Shown here in pieces: positions 7,095 through 15,367 of a DNA stretch of 42,488 nt (within the stretch, counting starts at the first letter, position 1; each line of letters opens with the position of its first letter). The DNA comes from an uncultured Candidatus Poseidoniales archaeon. GTDB taxonomy: Archaea > Thermoplasmatota > Poseidoniia > Poseidoniales > Poseidoniaceae. The stretch is taken from positions 1 to 42,488 of the forward strand of contig CAJIYT010000010.1 of assembly GCA_905181715.1 (NCBI GenBank). Reading direction: 5' to 3'. The notes under the pieces are model-generated. The model searched no databases. It was not told the DNA's origin and saw only the letters and a list, made by a program, of their open reading frames with translations. A program made the translations under genes and the position numbers.

Positions 7095-8420
7095 TCAGCG
7101 TGGCGGTCCTCTTTTTGGTCCACCAGGTGGTCCGCCTTTGCTTGGTCCACCAGGAGGTCCGCCTTTGCTTGCTCCACCAGGAGGTCCACCTCTACTACCT
7201 GGGCCGGGTGGTCCACCTCTGCTATTTGGGCCAGGTGGTCCACTTCTACCGGGTTGGGGAGATCTTGAGGGTTCAGGTTCTGGCTCTTCATCGTCTTCGA
7301 ATAATGCGCCACAGTGAGGGCATTCTGAATCTGATTCACGGACTAATCCGTCACAAACTTCACAGGCAAACATATCTTCTTCAACAGAATCATCATTAGA
7401 GTTTGCAGAACCAGACATTTGTTCTAACTCACCGTCTTTAGAACGGAATAGAGAGAGCATTATTTCCACCTCTAATCCCTTGAGGGCAACCTCAGTGGTA
7501 ATTGCATGTTCAAATGCTTGAGAGAGGTTCTCAGGAGTGTCTAGAACACGGCCGTCATCAACATAAGTTACGTTAATTTCAGCTACGGAATCATCCAGTT
7601 TCACCTGTGGTGTCTCAACAGCTACGCCGCGTTTTCTTGCCACTCTGCGTACTGCGACTTCGGCCATTCTGCGCAATAGATTCTGGTCGATTTCAGCTTT
7701 AGTGCCGTCGCCTATTTTCTCTGCGAGGAATTCTGCTGCTGGCGATCCTTGTTGTGTCCCTTTGAGGTGATCAGGTAGATCTTGACCAAGGTTTGAGAGG
7801 ACAGAGACCGCAGATTCTTGGTTCATCTCTAACCATTGGTTACGACGTTCGCTTTTCATTTCACGTTCGGCGACCGCAAGGTGATTCACCATTGCATCTG
7901 TTGGAGAATTAACTGGATTTGTAGCGATGTTAGTGGTTACTTGTTGCTGGTTTCTTAGCGGCATAACCTGGCCTGGTAATTGCTTAGGTATTGCACCGCT
8001 AAGTAGTGTGCCACTGTCTTGGACTTGAGGTAAATCTCCTTGGGATCCGCCTATATTCGGCCCTTGTAAGTCATTGCCTTGCAAAGTAGTAGGTATTTGT
8101 CCTAGCATCGAGGGATCGATGGCCGGGATTGCTTGCTGTTGGATATTGCCTGTGATTTGAGAAAGTACGCCGGGCGGTAGTCCTTGACCTTGGCCATCAG
8201 GCTGATTCTGTTGCTGAACCGCCTGCCCTGATACCACACCAAAATTGCGTCCAGGTACTGATTCTCCGCCACTAAGTGTAGGATTACTCATCCCAGGAAT
8301 ATTGCCAGCTCGAGATAATTCTTGCCGTGCACCACATTCAGGACAGAAAATACTGTCCTCTGGAATCTCGTCACTACATGAGCCACAAAGCAATGCTATC
8401 CCCGTTCGTATCGAAATCAT
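7095..8420 (-). CDS. Double zinc-ribbon protein with a Gln-rich linker and collagen-like Gly-Pro-Pro tail
   Basis: This 441-residue protein has no signal peptide. The N-terminal ribbon is CGSCSDEIPEDSIFCPEC (about residues 12-29). A Gln/Pro/Gly-rich low-complexity linker follows to about residue 165. A folded, charged central domain of about 180 residues (about 175-340) contains RRMAEVAVRRVARKR and a beta-rich part, VAEINVTYVDD. A second ribbon reads CEVCDGLVRESDSECPHC, followed by an acidic stretch (EDDEEPEPEP). The last 50 or so residues repeat GGPPGP-SR and GGPPGG-SK units, a Gly-Pro-Pro pattern like collagen but with irregular spacing. No enzyme motif was seen. A cytoplasmic scaffolding or adaptor role is a guess. 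The start ATG 8420 is preceded by GGGAG. Confidence 0.8.
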   Translation of the reverse strand: MISIRTGIALLCGSCSDEIPEDSIFCPECGARQELSRAGNIPGMSNPTLSGGESVPGRNFGVVSGQAVQQQNQPDGQGQGLPPGVLSQITGNIQQQAIPAIDPSMLGQIPTTLQGNDLQGPNIGGSQGDLPQVQDSGTLLSGAIPKQLPGQVMPLRNQQQVTTNIATNPVNSPTDAMVNHLAVAEREMKSERRNQWLEMNQESAVSVLSNLGQDLPDHLKGTQQGSPAAEFLAEKIGDGTKAEIDQNLLRRMAEVAVRRVARKRGVAVETPQVKLDDSVAEINVTYVDDGRVLDTPENLSQAFEHAITTEVALKGLEVEIMLSLFRSKDGELEQMSGSANSNDDSVEEDMFACEVCDGLVRESDSECPHCGALFEDDEEPEPEPSRSPQPGRSGPPGPNSRGGPPGPGSRGGPPGGASKGGPPGGPSKGGPPGGPKRGPPR

Positions 8421-8525
8421 CTCCCATCATAAAGTCTTTTGATTATCATATGTACTTGCTACACTTCGGTTACTGCTACACAGTTCAGGACAAGGTTCAT
8501 CCATTCGGGCCTAAGGCAGTCTTTT

Positions 8526-9935
8526 ATGGGCGCAGATGCAGTTACTGTCGTAGGTGGCGGCATTGCCGGTATCAGCGCTGCCCTCGCCCTTGCAGACCTT
8601 GGTTCCAAAGTCACCCTTTTCGAATCTCGGGCTCATCTGGGTGGTAGGGTAGCAAGTGTCCGTCATCCTAGGATGGGTATTGAAATAGATAATTGTCAAC
8701 ATGCTGCCTTCAGAATCTATGATAGATTTTTTCAATTATTAGGTCGCGCTGGTGCACAAGATATTGTTCGGATTCAAAACCGAACTGAAATACCCTTCGT
8801 CTCGCCCGAAAAGAAGGTCTTTGCCTCCTTGCGGACCGGTAGACTATCTCCTCCAAACCACATGATGACTTCGATGATGCGATTCCCTTATCTCTCAATG
8901 AAGGATAAATTAGCGATGAGAAAAGCGGTCAAGGCTTTCGCGGCAGAAGATGATGAGGGACAATGGCAATTAGATGATATCACCTTTGAAGAATGGCTTG
9001 AGAGTAAAGGACAAACTCCTCGGACAATAGAGAGATTCTTTGGCTTCTTCACCTTAGCAGCACTAAATCTCAATATTTCTGAAGCGAGTGCTGCCCAAGG
9101 TGTGATGCTATTTCGTAATGGTCTATTCGGGGCCAGAGATGCATTTGACGTAGTTGCCTTTTCTCAGGATTTGGGTAAAGCAATGAATGGTTCACTCCTT
9201 ACCGCACTGAAAGAATCCGGAGTTGATGTGAGAACTTCATCAACTGTTAAGTCAGTTGCTAAAGATCATGTGATCGTAGAAAATCAAAGAATAGAACACG
9301 ACCATGTGGTAATAGCCACACCTCCTCATTTAGCAGCTAGATTATTAAAGCCGACCCACTCAGCATTGAGTGAAAAAATATCAGCATTAGAATACCGTGC
9401 TCTGATTGGCATCCATGCCTTCTATAGAGGTAGTAGGCTTCCGGATGACTTCCATTTCGCAGCGATGATCGATGAACCTTTAATCCAGATGATATTCAAT
9501 CGAAGTCATGAATTAGATGAGCCGATAAAAGATGGTTTACAATGGGTTAGTGTTCCGGTATCTAGGGCAGATGATTATCTAAATCTCAGCGACGAAGAAA
9601 TTATGGCAGAATTGAAGCGGGTACTCGAATGCCTGTGGCCCGAAAAATCCGAAGTCGAATTGGTAGATCATCTAATTGTAAGAGTTCCGAAAGCAACATT
9701 CGCTCCAACTCCTGGTAGCAGTAAGAACCGTCCACTAGTAGATTCTGCTGGTCAAGGTATCAGTCTAGCAGGTTCATACACGATGACTGGATGGCCATCG
9801 ACCATTGAAAGTGCTACTAGATCAGGACTTACAGCAGCAGCAAGAGTTCACAATGTCACCTGGGATTGTGATGATTTGTGGCCTGATTGGCCAATTAGTC
9901 CAAAAAGAGATGACCCGGATTGGAAGGTGATTTGA
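8526..9935 (+). CDS. hpnE: Hydroxysqualene dehydroxylase / squalene-associated FAD-dependent desaturase (HpnE)
   Basis: This 469-residue FAD amine-oxidase-fold protein starts at ATG 8526 (MGADAVTVVGGGIAG); the upstream frame is not family-like. The dinucleotide-binding motif VVGGGIAGISAALALADLG and a following FES...LGGRVAS are classic for the phytoene desaturase/HpnE group, and the C-terminal FAD motif region includes ISLAGSYTMTGWPSTIESATRSG. In the bacterial pathway HpnE reduces hydroxysqualene to squalene with FAD. Annotation as HpnE rather than a carotenoid desaturase rests on its place as first gene of a three-gene operon with two distinct squalene/phytoene-synthase paralogues. Its TGA overlaps the hpnC ATG. 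Confidence 0.85.
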   Translation: MGADAVTVVGGGIAGISAALALADLGSKVTLFESRAHLGGRVASVRHPRMGIEIDNCQHAAFRIYDRFFQLLGRAGAQDIVRIQNRTEIPFVSPEKKVFASLRTGRLSPPNHMMTSMMRFPYLSMKDKLAMRKAVKAFAAEDDEGQWQLDDITFEEWLESKGQTPRTIERFFGFFTLAALNLNISEASAAQGVMLFRNGLFGARDAFDVVAFSQDLGKAMNGSLLTALKESGVDVRTSSTVKSVAKDHVIVENQRIEHDHVVIATPPHLAARLLKPTHSALSEKISALEYRALIGIHAFYRGSRLPDDFHFAAMIDEPLIQMIFNRSHELDEPIKDGLQWVSVPVSRADDYLNLSDEEIMAELKRVLECLWPEKSEVELVDHLIVRVPKATFAPTPGSSKNRPLVDSAGQGISLAGSYTMTGWPSTIESATRSGLTAAARVHNVTWDCDDLWPDWPISPKRDDPDWKVI

Positions 9936-10882
9936 TGGCTGAGAAGTTCGAATGGGGAGAGCATTGTATCGAGCCTATATTTCTCGCAGGTTGGGACAGC
10001 CATATCGGCTTAGATTCGGCAGAAGCCTATTGCAGTAAAATAGCCACTGCCAATTATGAAAATTTCATTATCGCTAACAAGTTCACACCTACTCACATAC
10101 GACAGCATATCGAAAATATCTATGCTTTCTGCCGCTATGGCGATGATTTAGGAGATGATGCTCCATTTTCGACACAACACCGGACACTATTGCTTGATGC
10201 TTGGGAATTAGATTTGCAAGAAGCAGCGCGTGAAAACTGGAGCGGAAACCCCCGGCATCCGATTCTGGTGGCGATACAGCGTACCTCCAAGGAGTTCTCA
10301 ATACCGGTTGAGCCATATTGGAAATTGATTCAAGCCTTCAAAATGGATCAGGTCAAAACTCGGTATGCAAATTGGGAGGAGTTGAAAGAGTATTGCTCTC
10401 TTTCTGCAGACCCAGTAGGGCATCTATTTCTCTATGTTTATGGCCATGATGATGAGGATATGCGCAAGATGAGCGATAATACTTGCACAGCCCTGCAGTT
10501 GGCCAATCATTGGCAGGACATATCCCGTGATTGGCAACAAAACCGCTCTTATATGCCCGAGGATACTATGGCTGAATTCTCGGTAGATTGGCAAACATAT
10601 GGTCTTTGTAAAGCCACAACTGAATGGCGTGAAATGTTGGCTTTCGAAGTCAAGAGAGCTCAGGATTTATTCGACGCAGGCAAGCCTTTGTGGCAGATGG
10701 TTGATTTTCATTTAGCAGTTGATTTGATGATGTTTACCAAGGGCGGAGAAGCAATTCTATCTTCAATTAGATCACAAAATTACGATACTTGGAGTAAGCG
10801 GCCTAAAGTTTCGAAATTCAAACAAATGAGATTGTATTTGGGAGCTCGTCGTCAATGGCGACGTGCTAATAAAAGTCAGTGA
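9935..10882 (+). CDS. hpnC: Hydroxysqualene synthase (HpnC), squalene/phytoene synthase family
   Basis: The product has 315 residues from ATG 9935, which overlaps the hpnE stop (TGATG) and follows GGTGA as ribosome binding site. It has the trans-isoprenyl synthase fold with a first Asp-rich motif RYGDDLGDD (about residues 67-75) and a second, NHWQDISRDWQQNRSYMPED (about residues 191-210). NxWQDixxDxxxxRxYxP is typical of HpnC. In the three-step pathway HpnC converts presqualene diphosphate to hydroxysqualene. It is followed at 39 bases by hpnD. Alternative: another head-to-head prenyl synthase; the paired paralogue and HpnE make HpnC the best reading. Confidence 0.85.
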   Translation: MAEKFEWGEHCIEPIFLAGWDSHIGLDSAEAYCSKIATANYENFIIANKFTPTHIRQHIENIYAFCRYGDDLGDDAPFSTQHRTLLLDAWELDLQEAARENWSGNPRHPILVAIQRTSKEFSIPVEPYWKLIQAFKMDQVKTRYANWEELKEYCSLSADPVGHLFLYVYGHDDEDMRKMSDNTCTALQLANHWQDISRDWQQNRSYMPEDTMAEFSVDWQTYGLCKATTEWREMLAFEVKRAQDLFDAGKPLWQMVDFHLAVDLMMFTKGGEAILSSIRSQNYDTWSKRPKVSKFKQMRLYLGARRQWRRANKSQ

Positions 10883-10920
10883 CAACCCCTTGGAACGGTT
10901 GAAGGACAGACTCATAACCG

Positions 10921-12249
10921 ATGAGTTATCAGCCACCCGTGCCGATTGTCATGTTAGAGCGTCGCAAGCCTTTGGATTTACTTTTCCCTCTCAAGGGCGG
11001 TGCAGCAAATCATAATGGTTCGCACAATTCAAATCGCATGACTGCACTAGATAGAATGCGTGCGGCGGTAATTCTCACCAAGGATGCAGTCAAGGCAGTT
11101 AGCCTAACGGCTATGGAAGCGCTACGTGAAGGTGCTTCGATGATTGGTATCCTTGGCGAGCAAGATGAATTGGTCGACCCCTTCTCCCATCTAGAAGCAC
11201 CGATTTGGCCGAGAGAACCACCGGCGGAATTAATGCGTTTAGCCTACAACTATTGTGAACAATTAACTATGCGAGAAGCGGGTAACTTCTATCATTCTTT
11301 CAAGTATTTGCCTGATGATCAAAGACAGGCAATGTGCGCTGTCTATGCATTTTGCCGCCGAGCAGACGATATCGCCGATGGAGATTGGCAGGATAAATTC
11401 CCTGGCAGTCGCGGAGAAATGGACCCAGAGGCGGTCGATTATCGCACTCAACTAGAAAACTTGCAACAAAAGGATACTATTCTTCAGGAAGATAGATATC
11501 TTCAGAAGATAACCCAGTTATTCTTCTTTAGGAAGAAACTCTCCACTTGCTATAATGAGGTCTGTAGCACAGACCCGGTATTCCTTGCACTAAAGGATAC
11601 AGTAAATCGGTATAATATTCCACGACAGGTCTTCGATGATCTCATCACTGGTATGGAAGATGATCTCTACAATAATCGCTATCGTAATTTTGATGAACTC
11701 TATCTCTATTGTTACCGAGTTGCAAGCGTTGTTGGTTTGATGTGTATCGAAATCTATGGTTATGAAGACCCTAGAGCTAAACACTTCGCAGAGTCATGGG
11801 GCATCTTCATGCAACTGACAAATGTCTTGCGTGACATTGGTGAGGACATTGAGAGAAACCGGGTTTACCTACCTCTCGACGAGTTGGAAAAGAATGGCAT
11901 AAAAGAGAGTGAGTTGGGCGAGTCAGTAGTTCTTAACACGGCATGGGAACCATATGTTCACAACTATGCAAAGCGTGCCCGCACCTATCTCGAAGAGGCT
12001 AAGCAATTGTTGCCCCTTCTCCCGCGAAGATCACGTTATTCTCCAGCGGCAATGATTGCATTCTATGGTAAAATTTTGCGCAAGATAGAGCGACAACAGG
12101 GAGATGTATTCACCAAGCGTGTCAAATTGAATAAGATGCAGAAGTTATCTCTTGCAGCAACAGTCTATCTGAGACACCGTTTCCTACCTGCATTCCTTGA
12201 CCCTGTTTGGACTGGACTTTCAAGGATAGGTCTACTGCCAGACGTCTGA
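10921..12249 (+). CDS. hpnD: Presqualene diphosphate synthase (HpnD) with an N-terminal extension
   Basis: This 442-residue protein carries squalene/phytoene synthase motifs FCRRADDIADG (D149, D150, D153) and LTNVLRDIGEDIERNRVYLP (D305, D309), which bind Mg-diphosphate. HpnD condenses two farnesyl diphosphates to presqualene diphosphate. Typical HpnD proteins are about 280 residues. Here the catalytic domain starts near residue 100 (PAELMRLAYNYCEQLTM), so an extension of about 100 residues precedes it, and the C-terminus adds a basic stretch with a hydrophobic end (LPAFLDPVWTGLSRIGLL). The extension has no recognised domain; it includes an amphipathic helix-like part around 40-78. A phytoene synthase role cannot be excluded from this gene alone. 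Confidence 0.82.
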   Translation: MSYQPPVPIVMLERRKPLDLLFPLKGGAANHNGSHNSNRMTALDRMRAAVILTKDAVKAVSLTAMEALREGASMIGILGEQDELVDPFSHLEAPIWPREPPAELMRLAYNYCEQLTMREAGNFYHSFKYLPDDQRQAMCAVYAFCRRADDIADGDWQDKFPGSRGEMDPEAVDYRTQLENLQQKDTILQEDRYLQKITQLFFFRKKLSTCYNEVCSTDPVFLALKDTVNRYNIPRQVFDDLITGMEDDLYNNRYRNFDELYLYCYRVASVVGLMCIEIYGYEDPRAKHFAESWGIFMQLTNVLRDIGEDIERNRVYLPLDELEKNGIKESELGESVVLNTAWEPYVHNYAKRARTYLEEAKQLLPLLPRRSRYSPAAMIAFYGKILRKIERQQGDVFTKRVKLNKMQKLSLAATVYLRHRFLPAFLDPVWTGLSRIGLLPDV

Positions 12250-12280
12250 TTAGACCTCAGGATAGTAATCGATTGTTAGA

Positions 12281-13768
12281 TTATTCAGTGAAAGCCTTGA
12301 TTGCTTTACGGGTGATATCGATAACCAAATCTATTTCCTTTGAAGTGATATTGAAATTAGAGGTATAACGAAGTGCATTCTCTCCACCATGAATAACCCC
12401 TAGTCCATTCTTTCTGCACCAAACCTCAACCTTGTCAAAACCGACCACTTGTAGAATCTCGGGGTTTAGTTCAGCACAGCATAGTAATCCAGTACCTTGA
12501 ACTTTGATTATTGTTCCAGGCAACTCCTCTGAAAGTGCATTTAACTTACTGACGAATTCTTTTCCTCTCTCCCGTATATTGTCTCTTAATTCTGGTGTTA
12601 TGCGATCTAGTACAGCGATTGCAGTTTCAAGAGCACGAGGATTGGTAGTCATGGTATTACCATAGATTCCGACGACATATAATTCGCTAGCTCTGGCACT
12701 TAGCCCAAGTACTGAGAGCGGGTATTGTCCTGCGTTCAACGCCTTAGACCAAGTTTCCAAATCAGGTACTTCAGCATCTTGGAAACCTTCGTAATCTACT
12801 ATAGATAGGCAGCCTTGGCCCCTAATTCCTGCTTGAATCGAATCGACCAATAGCATGGAACCATGTTCTGAAGTCAAACGTCGGGCTTCATCATAAAACT
12901 CCCTTGTGACACAACTTCCGGGGTTACCCTCGCCCTGAATCGGTTCAATCGCCATCAATTCAATGAAGAATCCTTCTTCATCAGCACGAGCAAACATCTT
13001 GTTCAATGCCTCAACATCATTTGCTGGAACCAGTAGAAGGTTGTCTCTATCACGGAAACTAGCAAGGTTTTCAGCATATTTGCTCATACAGGAATGTGAG
13101 ATCTGAGCCGGTCTTCCAGTTCTTCCATGGAATGCTTTCTCGACCGCCAGCAATTTGATTGGCTTTCCCTCGTGAAGACCACCGACGTCGGTCATTCTCT
13201 TTGAATTGACATCTGCGATACGTAGGCTTACAGTAACCGATTCAGAGCCACTATTCATGCAGATGAAGCGTGCGAATGGGCATGAACCGCGGGTATGTCC
13301 CAACTCCTTGCGTAATCGATCTGATAAGCGCTTTTGGCTAAACGAAGGGGTCATTACATTGGCCATGACCCAATTTTTCGACATCGCTTCGATAATCGCT
13401 TCTGGCCCATGACCGCTTCCAAGCATGCCATAGCCGCCATTGTCGTGTAAGACCGCACCTGATGCGGTGACCATCCAAGGACCACGACCTGCTATAGCCA
13501 CATATGGATTGACAGTAGCTGGGGAATAGAAATTAACGTAATCCTCTTGTAAGGCAGCGACTAATTCAGCCTCTGGTAAAGACATTACTTCCTCGCCGAA
13601 CTCTTCTAGTAGTTCCGTATGGATTGCAACTGCTTCCTCAATTACTTGGACCAATTGTGAATCATTTGCTGCGAAATCGATAATTATCTCATCAGTGAGT
13701 CCGACGGTCTCGATAATGCCTCTTTTCGACCTTATAACCTCGAGCAACTCAATTACTGACTGCGCCAT
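12281..13768 (-). CDS. Class III (omega-type) PLP aminotransferase
   Basis: The product has 495 residues. Conserved blocks are SGSES (173-177, phosphate binding), FHGRT (213-217), EPIQGE (275-280), D309 in LLLVDSIQAG-type context, and K342 in ETWSKALNAGQYP as the Schiff-base Lys. The fold and motifs belong to the acetylornithine/ornithine/lysine omega-aminotransferase family. In most members the Asp is followed by Glu (DExQtG.GR); here it reads DSIQAGIRGQG, so the substrate cannot be assigned by motif. Lysine or ornithine is plausible given the glutaryl-CoA dehydrogenase and P5C dehydrogenase in the same window, but that is inference. An N-terminal extension of about 75 residues precedes the usual start of the fold. 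Start is ATG 13768. Confidence 0.85.
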   Translation of the reverse strand: MAQSVIELLEVIRSKRGIIETVGLTDEIIIDFAANDSQLVQVIEEAVAIHTELLEEFGEEVMSLPEAELVAALQEDYVNFYSPATVNPYVAIAGRGPWMVTASGAVLHDNGGYGMLGSGHGPEAIIEAMSKNWVMANVMTPSFSQKRLSDRLRKELGHTRGSCPFARFICMNSGSESVTVSLRIADVNSKRMTDVGGLHEGKPIKLLAVEKAFHGRTGRPAQISHSCMSKYAENLASFRDRDNLLLVPANDVEALNKMFARADEEGFFIELMAIEPIQGEGNPGSCVTREFYDEARRLTSEHGSMLLVDSIQAGIRGQGCLSIVDYEGFQDAEVPDLETWSKALNAGQYPLSVLGLSARASELYVVGIYGNTMTTNPRALETAIAVLDRITPELRDNIRERGKEFVSKLNALSEELPGTIIKVQGTGLLCCAELNPEILQVVGFDKVEVWCRKNGLGVIHGGENALRYTSNFNITSKEIDLVIDITRKAIKAFTE

Positions 13769-13901
13769 GCTTTAGTGCTGGGCAATTCGTTTCTTGAATA
13801 TTGCTCAATGAATTTTGATTATTATTTTTAACATAACACATCTAATGCTTACTCGCTTAATCGAGATTCTTATTCATCTCTTGATATCTGGCTTAAAACG
13901 G

Positions 13902-13915
13902 TCTTTCATATATGG
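13902..13915 (+). promoter_or_regulatory. Candidate TATA box for the DUF523-DUF1722 gene
   Basis: TTTCATATATGG (about 13904-13915) lies about 25 bases upstream of ATG 13934, the distance from TATA to transcription start in archaea. Transcription would then begin at or next to the start codon, giving a leaderless mRNA. No ribosome binding site precedes this ATG, which agrees. Confidence 0.4.
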
Positions 13916-13933
13916 ATAGGATAAGCCAATGTT

Positions 13934-14893
13934 ATGTCTAGTAAACCTAAACTTGCAGTGTCTTCATGTCTCCTCGGACAAAGAGTGCGATACAACGGTG
14001 ATGCTGCTGAATTTAGAACCCTAACTAGAGTCTGGGGCGAATATCTTGATCTTGTAGGGGTTTGTCCTGAGGTTGGGATTGGAATGGGAACACCTAGGCC
14101 GACAATTCGTCTGGTGAAAAGCGATGATAAAGTGTCCCTGGTTAATCCAAAAAGTGGCGAGGACTTCACTGAAAAAATGATAGAGTTTGCTGAAGTTAAA
14201 TCAGATTATTTGGTATCTGAAGGTATTTGTGGATTCGTTTTTAAGAGGGGATCTCCTAGTTGCGGCCTTGAAAGAGTAAAGGTGTACAAAGATGACAATC
14301 CTACTGCTCAAAGAGATGGTATGGGTCTGTTCACTAAAGTATTCACAACTCTTTACCCACACATCCCTGTTATCGAAGAAGGTAGATTGACAGATCCTTT
14401 ACAAGCTGAACATTTCTTGTCTCGAGTACATTTCTTTTCCGATTGGTTAGCAATTGGTAATGAAGGATGGACTGCAAGTAAAATAATGAAATTCCATTCT
14501 GAAAACAAACTATTCTTATTGAGCAAAGCTCCTGCTGCAAAACGTATACTAGGGCGCCTTATTGCTGACGGTTGTGATGCAGGTGATCATCCTGATCATA
14601 TTGCACTACAATACATGACTACTGCACAGAGTCATCTTACAAAACTTACCAATAACGGCCAAATAGCCCATGCTATGGAGCATGTTGTCGGGCGTTTATC
14701 TGTGGGATTGACCAAGGAGGATAAGAAGGAAATAACCCAATTAATTCATGATTTTAGAAAAGGACTTCTTCCTCGTTCTGCTCCATTGACATTGCTAAAT
14801 CATCATCTCAAGAAGTTAGGTGTGGACACTCCAATGCACAGTAAATTCATATCACCCATGCCGCTTAAAATGGGATTGATGGCGAGGGTCTGA
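13934..14893 (+). CDS. DUF523-DUF1722 (YbgA-type) fusion protein
   Basis: This 319-residue two-domain protein has an N-terminal DUF523 part with VSSCLLGQRVRYNG (C12) and FKRGSPSCGLERVKVY, the conserved Cys signature of that family. The C-terminal half (from about residue 165, HFLSRVHFFSDWL to the end) matches DUF1722, the YbgA domain of E. coli, in which helical segments around FHSENKLFLLSK are conserved. Function is unknown; in many bacteria such genes lie beside DNA photolyase. The conserved Cys residues suggest metal or thiol chemistry. An ABA4-like membrane gene follows after 11 bases, likely in the same transcript. The gene lacks a Shine-Dalgarno and has a TATA-like element 25 bases upstream. 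Confidence 0.8.
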   Translation: MSSKPKLAVSSCLLGQRVRYNGDAAEFRTLTRVWGEYLDLVGVCPEVGIGMGTPRPTIRLVKSDDKVSLVNPKSGEDFTEKMIEFAEVKSDYLVSEGICGFVFKRGSPSCGLERVKVYKDDNPTAQRDGMGLFTKVFTTLYPHIPVIEEGRLTDPLQAEHFLSRVHFFSDWLAIGNEGWTASKIMKFHSENKLFLLSKAPAAKRILGRLIADGCDAGDHPDHIALQYMTTAQSHLTKLTNNGQIAHAMEHVVGRLSVGLTKEDKKEITQLIHDFRKGLLPRSAPLTLLNHHLKKLGVDTPMHSKFISPMPLKMGLMARV

Positions 14894-14904
14894 GGTGGTT
14901 TATC

Positions 14905-15348
14905 ATGGATATTTATGACATTTCTTTTTTCCTTTCAACAATGTGGGTTGGACCATTTTGGTTCTATATGCTGGTTTATCCCCAAAGTGAAAGGACAACA
15001 ATGTTGATGAAAGGACCTTGGTTCTTTGTTGGCCCAATTGCGATTTGGTTCGCACTTACTTTGTTCAATCCTTCTGGTTTGATCGAGTTATTCCAAGATA
15101 TGGCAAATCCTGCAAATTCTCTTGGTGCGTTAGCCTCTTTGTTAGCGACACCAGCCGGAGCTTCTGCAGCATGGGCTCATATGGTTGCAGGTGATATCTT
15201 TGTCACACGATGGATTTGGAAGCGCAGTTTAGAGCAAAATACCAATAATTGGATTGCAAAGTCATCTATCTTCTTTGGAGTAATGCTAATGCCAGTCGGT
15301 ATAGCGATACACATGTGTTTAGGACATATCAAAAACGAATCCGATTAG
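14905..15348 (+). CDS. ABA4-like (DUF4281) membrane protein
   Basis: This 147-residue protein has four hydrophobic segments (about residues 6-25, 39-57, 72-96 and 123-142). Segment MVAGDIFVTRWIWKRS, after WAH, matches the conserved 'H..a.DlFvgRWi' signature of the DUF4281/ABA4-like family. Plant ABA4 is needed for neoxanthin synthesis, but the biochemical role of microbial members is unknown. Start ATG 14905 is preceded by GAGGTGG, a good ribosome binding site, and the gene follows the DUF523-DUF1722 gene at 11 bases. A perfect hairpin ends the unit. A link to isoprenoid or carotenoid chemistry would fit the nearby hpn operon but is inference. Confidence 0.65.
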   Translation: MDIYDISFFLSTMWVGPFWFYMLVYPQSERTTMLMKGPWFFVGPIAIWFALTLFNPSGLIELFQDMANPANSLGALASLLATPAGASAAWAHMVAGDIFVTRWIWKRSLEQNTNNWIAKSSIFFGVMLMPVGIAIHMCLGHIKNESD

Positions 15349-15367
15349 GTCTTCATTACTGAGATTA

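Noticed and set aside
7100..7399. A 99-residue plus-strand frame opposite the Gly-Pro-Pro tail region
   Set aside because: It is the antisense of the repeat-rich gene 7095-8420 and only mirrors its repeat; its translation has no motif and codon order follows the minus-strand gene.
8526..9935. Carotene desaturase (crtI) as the label of the FAD enzyme
   Set aside because: Two distinct synthase paralogues follow in the same operon, the HpnCDE pattern; a carotenoid operon would normally hold one synthase and a cyclase. It is kept as an alternative, not as the call.
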